Assembly (NCBI GenBank): GCA_012845835.1 | Contig: JABAKD010000007.1 | Span: 851,992-915,991 of the forward strand | Length of the DNA stretch: 64,000 nucleotides | Direction of reading: 5' to 3' | Source: Undaria pinnatifida | Lineage: Eukaryota > Sar > Phaeophyceae > Laminariales > Alariaceae | In this document: piece after piece, positions 56,932-64,000 of the stretch | Numbering within the stretch: position 1 is the first letter of the stretch | Layout of the letters: each line of letters starts with the position of its first letter | Translations under genes and position numbers: made by a program | Notes under the pieces: model-generated | Database searches by the model: none | The model's input: the letters and a program-made list of their open reading frames with translations, nothing else | Told to the model about the DNA's origin: nothing

Positions 56932-57730
56932 AAATAAAAATACACTCCAGCTGTGGGATCGAAGATTTTGTCGAAACTCATCTTTGCAAGCTGTGTGTGA
57001 TACTCCGATCGCGCGTATTCCGGGTTGTGTGTCCTCATTAAGGATATAGGTCGGCGACTCCCCTTGGAACTACAAGACAGTGTAGCTATCAGGGTCAACA
57101 GGGCGATGTTAGTCAGTCTGTGCGCGGAAACTAAAAAAAATCCGCTCTTGAGGGGGACAAAATCTGACAGCTGTGGAAGGAAATGCATCAGTTTATCACT
57201 TGGTGAATCCTGTAAGTCGAATAACCGGTGAGGAGAGGGCGGAGTTTTTAAGGACGTGGGGGCCTGGGTTGTTATCAAGAGGGGGGGGGGGAGAGGGGGG
57301 GGCGGGGCGGGACGGGCGGTGCAGCTCAATCTGTGTGTGGAAACTATAAATCCTATCCTGTAAGTCGTACAACCAGTGGGGAGATCGCGGAGCGTTCGAG
57401 GGAGGGGGGCGGGGGGCGGGGGCGAAAGGGTTTTTAAACATCTTTAGGTCGCATAGATGTAGGGGTTTGCTATACGCGTGGTGCTAGCTAGGTCTAGGCG
57501 ATGGTGCGGGTGGTGGGGAAGGAGGGGGCGTTGGGGGGGGGGGGGTTGCAGCAGAGGTATGGATGGCTCTAGAAAGATAATGAGGTGATATCTCGTACGT
57601 GGAAGTGTTTATTACTCTGGCAGATTTCGATGTTAGGTGGGGCGTTTGAGTAAGAGGGACCGGGAAAAAAAAAAGAATGAGGGGGGGGGGGCGGGGGGGG
57701 GGGGGGGATTTCAAGAGGTTTAGGTCACAT
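56932..57730 (+). mobile_element. G-run element, copy E
   Basis: Complete copy ending GGTTTAGGTCACATATAAT, immediately followed by the start of another copy. Confidence 0.85.
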
Positions 57731-57732
57731 AT

Positions 57733-57825
57733 AATATAAAAATACACTCCAGCTGTGAGATCGAAGATTTGGTCGAAACTCATATTTGCAAGCTTGCGTG
57801 TGATACTCCGATCGGTATTTATTTT
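57733..57825 (+). mobile_element. G-run element, copy F, 5' fragment
   Basis: Only the first ~90 bp (ATACACTCCAGCTGTGAGAT … GATACTCCGATCGG), head-to-tail with copy E. Confidence 0.82.
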
Positions 57826-57974
57826 GTATCGCCGTCCCCGATGGAGTGCGATGGAGTGGAGTACACAGCAATACGAAGTAGTAGGGAGTAGGGAGTGGGT
57901 GAATTTCGTCCTTACGTCAAGGTCCTGGGTTGAATTTAAGTCTCACCGAATGCATACTCGTGCTCGTACATAAC

Positions 57975-58288
57975 CGGTCGCCCCGGTGCGTGTCAGGTTA
58001 TCCTCGAGTCTGGTGTAGGTCAGTTTCGTGAGTTCGAATCCCCCCGAGTGCATACTCGTATAAATTCGTGGGGACTTTCTAGCGCACAAATTGACTTGCG
58101 GAAAGCGCGAGAGCGTGAGTTTGCAACATTATGAAAAATCGACGAGCAGTAGGATTGCTGAACCCTATGCGCGATAAAAATTGAAGGCAAGAACCGGGGG
58201 GGAGAAGGGACGACACTTGCGGAGCTGTTTGTGACCACGGCTTGTCCAGAAGCTGGAAAGTAGATGTGTATGCAAAAAAAAAAAAAAC
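57975..58288 (+). mobile_element. SINE family A, copy 7
   Basis: Full-length, ending in a 14-nt A-tract then CACACACAC. A head-like fragment (TTGAATTTAAGTCTCACCGA…, about 57930-57962) sits just upstream. Confidence 0.85.
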
Positions 58289-58304
58289 ACACACACACAC
58301 GCAT

Positions 58305-58490
58305 GAAGACTTTTTCTTGCGTAAATATAAATATTGACGAGCGGAAAGCGCGGGAAAGTGAGACAGCAAAATTCGAATAAAATCGGCGAGCTCAAAAAGC
58401 TAAAAAGTGGGAATGCTGAACCTTATGCTCAATCAAGAAAAATGAAGGCAAGTACCGGGGGGGGAGAAGGGAAGACCCGTGTACAAAGTA
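58305..58490 (+). mobile_element. SINE family A, body-only fragment
   Basis: Repeats GACTTTTTCTTGCG, GCGGAAAGCGCGGGAAAGTG and GAAGGCAAGTACCGGGGGGG, with no tRNA-like head. Directly follows copy 7. Confidence 0.75.
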
Positions 58491-59625
58491 TGCTGAATCA
58501 CCCCGTGGTTCAAGGTCGGAATGCAGCTTGTTAAAAATGCGGCGTAGTTTGCTGCACTAAGATATTGTTCACAGAAATATAGGCAGTGCCCCTGACAGGT
58601 TCTCTCTCGTGTGGTGTGGTGTGGACACACCGGCCTTGGTCGGCATCTCGGGTCAGTGCGGAACGGAGCTTGGGGAACCTGTGGTGACCTTGTACTTGTG
58701 TGTGTAATGAGGCGATACTATCTAGGGGAAGAGGATCTGGTATCCACTATCCACTCGGGGACGGGATGGGCGGTGGTTGAAGATCCTCCGCGGCCTCAAG
58801 AATTTCAGGGTCGAGTTCTGGACGAAACCAAGAACATACGGCCTCTTTTGTACCGAAGAAGTGCAGGGTACACACCCTGCCTTACGTGAGGATTCCCGCC
58901 GGACCAGAAACAAGAGGTGTCGCACACTGGCTGTATTCGCGAAAAGCGGGCTATTTTGGCAGAAATGACCCGGCGCCAGTCAAACGGGGCTTATGTAAGG
59001 AGGCAATCGCATTCTTCGTGCAAATCGGCACACCGAGTGCTGTACTCCGGAGAGGTTGCCCGAAGCGTGCTTTGGGTGGTGTGCTCTATGCATAGAGGCC
59101 AGCAGTGAAGAGGGCGTCTTCCGGCCAGGAGGTCACTCGTATCCTTGTCCTCCTCGCGTCCGTGTGCTGTTGCGCCGCCCCTTGCAGTCGGGGAAAGGCA
59201 ACCCATACAGCGAGCATCAAATTCTCCACCCACTCTGCATTTTTCGTGCAACTCCCGCAAATACCAATTGCTCTGTGGCCCATCAGCTATCAAGAAAAGG
59301 CATCCAACGTTCGCTCACTGGGCGACCCGCGCACAAACGAGGGAATCCGCTCGGCTCCCAGCGAGCTACGACCTGGCCTGAGGAGGCCTGGTGATAAAAA
59401 ACATACCATCGTATGTACGACGAGGCACGATTTTTCGTAGCAGACCAGAAAAAGCCCGAGAACCTCAGAAGTGACGACCAGACCACACTTGAGTCATGCG
59501 GTCGTGGAGATCCACTGAGGGGCTGCTATGGTGCGGTGGCCGCAGAGATCTAATTGTTCCTCAAATCGCTGAGATACACTTCATTGTTTTTGTCGTGTTT
59601 TTTTCTACCATTTTACCCAATTTCA
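58490..59625. other. Repeat-poor stretch with unrecognised ORFs
   Basis: No dispersed family from this window is seen here. Overlapping ORFs of 60-112 codons occur on both strands (for example 59056-59394 + and 58991-59293 -). I recognise no domain and see no splice-supported model, so no gene is called. Confidence 0.4.
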
Positions 59626-59627
59626 CC

Positions 59628-59772
59628 CAAGTGGCGTCATTGGGGGGCAGTCGTCGGTATATTTCGTATCAGGTACTGTATAGACTATACAGTACCAGGT
59701 ATGGATTAGGGTTAGGGTTAGGGTTAGTTCCATCCATGGTGAAGAACACAACAATGTAGGACACCCTCCCTC
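59628..59772 (-). repeat. TTAGGG-bearing repeat (family H), copy 4
   Basis: Reverse copy: TTAGGG tract 59705-59727, then CCATCCATGGTGAAGAACAC, and on the other side the tail GGCGTCATTGGGGGGCAGTC. A near-palindrome GTACTGTATAGACTATACAG (59673-59692) is inserted between tract and tail. Confidence 0.82.
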
Positions 59773-60012
59773 ATATCGGGTCGCTGTAAGGATGATGTGG
59801 TCGATTGTGCGTATTTTTGTGGGAAAACTCGTTCTCTTCTCCCAAGGGAAAGCTTGCAAGCTCATTGGGTCTACCGGCACACATTTTGTTATAAAAAATT
59901 GAAAAATGCGAGCGGTCAGCCATGAGTACGACCGATTAAATGATTGAAAACTCAACTTTGCAAGCTACTTGGTACTTGTTACATGTATATATTTAATATA
60001 GAACTGAATGTT

Positions 60013-61290
60013 TAAAAAATGAAACAATACACTTCACCTGTGAGATCGACCAAAAATGATTTTGATCAAGACTTGGTTTCTTTGCAATCTGCGTGTGATA
60101 CTTCGATCGCGCGTGTTACGGGGTGTGTATACCAGGGCATTAATTAGTGGTACGGCGTCTGTTGCAGGCGCGCAAGACCCCCGGAGGGCCGCAGGAGGCG
60201 AAAAAATTGCGGTATATGCGCGAATATGCGCCTGAAAACAACGAACCTCGAAAGGCGTGTATCAGAATGCCTTGGGATGTCCTGAAGCAGAAACGACTTG
60301 ATCGCACTTCGTATGAGTATTAGTAAGAGTATTAGTATTATGCTTACACCCCCGAAGTCAGGAGCATCGCTTCGTAGTGCACTACGAGTGCGCTGCACCC
60401 AGGTCAATCGACAAAAAAATAAACATGTTGATGCTATTTTCTTCGCCATTCACCACTCACCACGCATGCTCCGTCATCGGTGACGTTCCTAATGCCCAGC
60501 AGCGATACCCCATCCAATAATAGAATATACTATACTATACTACGCCACAAAACGCCGCAGCAGAAAGCGTCGTCGAAGAACAGAAAGGTGCCTGAAACAA
60601 AAAATTGCCTTTTCTCGCCTTTTTTGTGTTTCTCTGTAATACCAGATTGCATTATCGCAAAGTGTAAGGGTTGCCTTACAAAAACAAATCGACCGCGGCG
60701 ATTAGCAACAAAATATAAAGGCATCTACGGCGAAAACCACAACAAACCGTGCCAAACCAAGCACAATGTATGGCGATTACCGAAAAAAAAGCCTTTTAAT
60801 TTATTTACGGCTACTCAGGTGACTATATTAAAAAAGGTGCCTAAAAAAGAACAAAAGCCTACGGCGAATAGCAAAAGGTGCCTCGCGCCTAGTGCCTACT
60901 AAATATTTTCGACTAAGGCGAAGAGGAAAATGGGCCTGAAAAATGTTCAAGTTCGGCCAATTGGACAAAAAGTGCTTCAATGAAAAAATTGCCTACGGTT
61001 TAGAAAAAAACACCCCCCAAATAAAAAAAACGCCCGCGGCGAAAACATCGCGCGACCAAAAAAAATCGCCTTCGGCGAAAAATGCTGCTTGCCCAAAATC
61101 GCGTGTTGTGCAAAACTGTTTTTAGACCCAAATGTTGCGCACGCAGCAGCGCAACAGCTAATTAATGCCCTGGTGTATTCCCTCGTGAAGGATAAAGGTC
61201 AATGACTCCCCTGATAATGCCAGAGTCGACAGGACTAAGACGTCCAGCCTTGTTCTGCACACGGAAACTGTATAACCCGCATTAAGGCCC
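60013..61290 (+). mobile_element. G-run element, copy G, split by an insertion
   Basis: 60013-60132 carries the 5' part (GTGAGATCGACC … CGATCGCGCGTGTTACGGGG) and 61181-61290 continues it (CCTCGTGAAGGATAAAGGTC … ATGACTCCCC). The interruption is the hAT-like element 60133-61172. The G-rich 3' part is missing. Confidence 0.85.
60133..61172. mobile_element. Non-autonomous hAT-like transposon, 1,040 bp
   Basis: 15-bp terminal inverted repeats CAGGGCATTAATTAG / CTAATTAATGCCCTG, flanked by GTGTATAC (60125-60132) and GTGTATTC (61173-61180), an 8-bp target duplication with one mismatch. CAGGG ends and 8-bp duplications are hAT hallmarks. The interior is A-rich with many GGCGAAAA- and AAAATTGCC-like words; a 140-aa ORF at 60480-60902 is Lys-rich and unrecognised, and no hAT transposase motifs were seen. 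Confidence 0.88.
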
Positions 61291-62214
61291 ACATCACCAG
61301 ACATTGTCATGTGGATTCAGTATGCATAAGCAATGTTATAGTGTGAGTTAACTTTTGGAGTGGGTTAGTTGGGTCTGTCGGGTTCGTACGCACGTTCCTG
61401 TGTGCTCCCTGTGTATGTGGCAGGCCAGCGGAGGTCCAGCCCAGGCCTGATGCTCGGGTTGTTCGTGCTGTCGAGTCATGATGGAACATGCGGTGGACGT
61501 CGATCGCTACTGTTCCGAAGTGATCTCTCCTCTGCTCTCGATGTAATGCGAAGGCACACTCACACACCTGTGTTGATCGAATGAAGACCGACGAGTGAGA
61601 CCTGCCGTTCTGCATCAGGCGTCGGGCGGTGCACACTTGATCCTAAAGCTCTTCGAACGCCCGTCTCACACACTACCAGGGAATACACAAACTAAGTAGC
61701 TAAAGCGTGGATCGAAAACGTCAGACCTATGCACTCCTACAGATGGAAGCTCTTATCCCAATAGTGAAACACTTACCCTAATGATATACTGAACGATAAA
61801 AGGTAGGTGCGTGTTGCCTCGTAGCCGATTGTATTCGCTGATCGAGAGAGCCTCCATGGTCATTTCCGGGTGGAGGACCCGCAGGCCACGAATTTTAGCT
61901 CACCTGTGTAAAGGTGTTGGAGAAAGTCGGAATGGTGTTGGGGAAAGTCGGAGTTCATATCGTGAAAACCGCGGGACTAGCGGGACGACTTCCTCCTTGA
62001 ATTAAGAAAACTACCAGGTACTGACTAGTTAGTGCTGCTGTTACGAATGTTGTGAATGATATTAATGTTATTAATAATCGGGACTACAATAAAACCAACA
62101 AGAAATTCCCGGATGGGTCGATTCCTCCAAAGGATCCCACTGTTAGAACGGGCATCACTGAAAGCGTGAACCGTACGTGGCCATCAGTTTTTTCTTGTAT
62201 ATTTTCTATCTCAA

Positions 62215-62540
62215 TTGAAAAACGTCAGCTGTGAGTACAACCGATTGAATGGTTGAAACTCAACTTTTTGCAAGCAGAGTGGTACACATCCATGTTTCAC
62301 TAATAGACTACACAGTAGTAGTAGTCGCACAAAATTTACGGAAGGTCGTTCGCGCGTGTTATATGTTTGATCCTCATGAAAAGTATATTATACTCAGTAT
62401 GTAGGTCGGTGACTCCCCTGGATGTTGTCAGGGTCAAAAGGACGATTTTCCGTGAAAAATATTATGTGCACTGATACTATAAAACCCGCATGGAGGGTAG
62501 ATATTATAGTAAGCATGATATTGTTATATGACATGGTCAG
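62215..62540 (+). repeat. Repeat family Q, + copy
   Basis: AAACGTCAGCTGTGAGTACA … GGTCGGTGACTCCCCTGGAT … TATAAAACCCGCATGGAGGG. The order parallels the 5' half of the G-run element (CAGCTGTGAG … GGTCGGCGACTCCCC … TATAAAACCCG), so the two families look related. Short head fragments also at 16480-16545, 17030-17085, 37225-37290, 56235-56300 and 59905-59985. Confidence 0.8.
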
Positions 62541-63734
62541 TATAGAGGGCGGGGGTTATAATACGCATGATATTATCACATAATATGACCAATAGGTGGG
62601 TTGTAGGTTTAACTGCTGTAGGTGTATTATTGTACTGTCATATGTACATCTTATACGGCGCGTCGCTCCGCGGGCGGCATCCGCCCGCTACGCTAGCTCA
62701 AACAGAACAAACACTGAGCGGACAGAGGTTCATCATTTGGTGCAACTTACGACTTGCAATTGCCAATATCTATTAATGGGCGACCTGCAAAGGCCAAGAG
62801 CGAAGTGGTCCAGGACAAAGAATGCCGGGCTCCACATGCATGATAATACGTGTTGGTGAAGAGGAGGAGATCGATTTGAATGTTTATTATTGAGAACGGA
62901 AATGAGCGAATTCGTAGTGCATCATCATCATGACCATGATCATCACGATCACCACCAGCTGCTTGTAGGGCTAGGGCACAAAGTACGAATGCAGCACATG
63001 GTTTCACGCCGTTGACTCTCTAAAACTTGCATGTACAACTAGGGAAATACAGCGCAAAGAAAGCCGCGGGAAGAGGTCTCCAAACGGGGAGTTAGGCAGG
63101 CTTGTTCCAAGTGGGGGCGCTGAGATCGAACCGGGCCCCATTAGTCAAGTGAATGAGGTTTAAATAATGCTGAGAAACGAATATATATGTCTATGATGTG
63201 TTGAGGGCTGAGTGTGTTGTGCTGTTCTCTGTTCTTTCCATGTGATACATGCGTGCTCGACGGTAATAATATGCTACTTCTGCTGCATGTTGTTGTACCT
63301 GCAAGAGCTGCTGGTGAGTGTGTTTTTTATGTGGCCTGACCAGGAGGCACAGAAGGTGTGAAATAGAGGTGCACTGCTGCTGCATGTATTACTGGTAGTC
63401 TACTGTTACGAACAACGCATCATGTGATATGATTATAGTGCAAAATAAAAGCGTGCACGTATTAATAGTACTCGGGCAAACTTTTTGTACAGTACTCGAT
63501 TTGTTTTTCGCCACTTTCTGTGTTGAACATATTGTAGCAAGGGCTATCTTGATCTCATTTTTTTTCGATTCTGAATGGAGTTATGAAGATCCAGGTTTTT
63601 ACTTTTTTCCGACTTGTTGAAAAAGTATATATCTTGATTTTGGTGTTGGTGAAGTATCTTGAAATTTGTGTGAGGATATTTATCTTGAAGCGGTGCTGGA
63701 GATTGTGTCTTGAAGTTATTGTTAGGCCATTTCT

Positions 63735-63930
63735 GATACAGTCGGATTTGTCAGTCGAAAAAGGCCTCTTTCGACTGAAGCCCAAATCGGGCTTTCTTAC
63801 ACAGTCGAAAAAGGGCTTTTTCGACTCAACTTTTTTCGACTGAGAATTCCGACTGGCGGATCCAGTCGGAAAACTCGACTTTTTCGACTGAACCCTACAG
63901 TCGAAAAACTCGGTCGAAAAAGTTTTCACA
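63735..63930. repeat. Cluster of CAGTCGAAAAAG inverted motifs
   Basis: About ten occurrences of TCGAAAAA or TTTTTCGA with flanking CAGT or ACTG in alternating orientation, giving many possible stems (for example CAGTCGAAAAAGGGCTTTTT then CGACTC). Confidence 0.85.
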
Positions 63931-64000
63931 CCCTGTACAACTACAATAGTTGGTAGTTGCTTGCCAAACAACTCTCGGTTCAGAATGTTGCGCAACTAGT

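Noticed and set aside
58611-59440. Possible gene with Cys-rich segments
   Set aside because: Several overlapping frames on both strands look equally plausible; no domain or exon chain could be supported.
60480-60902. 140-codon ORF inside the hAT-like element, possible transposase
   Set aside because: Lys-rich, low complexity, lacks any hAT catalytic or dimerisation motif and is far too short.

Overview
The window is eukaryotic nuclear DNA dominated by repeats. There is no operon structure and no run of long ORFs. I can assemble one protein-coding gene with confidence: a PP2A B56/B' regulatory subunit gene on the + strand, with 11 exons between 12513 and 29981. All ten introns are GT-AG and the reading phases join perfectly, giving 435 aa. 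Introns of 0.5-3.3 kb, interspersed TTAGGG tracts, tRNA-derived SINEs, a Helitron-type PIF1 remnant and very low gene density fit a large-genome protist or alga; a brown alga or other stramenopile is possible. That assignment is a guess: nothing in the window proves the lineage.

Layout. 1-11.9 kb: tRNA-derived SINEs, a perfect-looking foldback at 1365-1505, TTAGGG-bearing repeats, several minisatellites and an element with ~80-bp inverted arms (8398-8913). 11.9-30 kb: the B56 gene, whose introns also hold GGT/ACC-rich tracts, a ~200-bp tandem duplication, a CTCAG/TGCCG repeat cluster, a SINE and a broken PIF1-helicase fragment. 30-64 kb: no gene I can support; nested and interspersed repeats, notably seven copies of a G-run-rich element, one of them split by a 1.04-kb hAT-like insertion with an 8-bp target duplication (60133-61172), a 183-bp TA-flanked MITE (39945-40127), further tRNA-derived repeats, and an ACTATCACATA minisatellite (47031-47412).

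The most unusual observation is in the B56 gene. Seven of the eleven exons (1, 2, 3, 4, 6, 8, 9) have one to five decaying partial copies in the introns next to them (exon 1 copies also lie just upstream), always in the same orientation and often with splice-site and intron sequence included. At exon 9 the unit is plainly a tandem exon-plus-intron duplication repeated three times. This looks like repeated local tandem duplication that leaves 'exon echoes' and lengthens introns while one copy of each exon stays intact. I do not know of a described system that matches it.

Calls rest on hand translation and remembered family motifs. Repeat boundaries are approximate unless flanked by target duplications.
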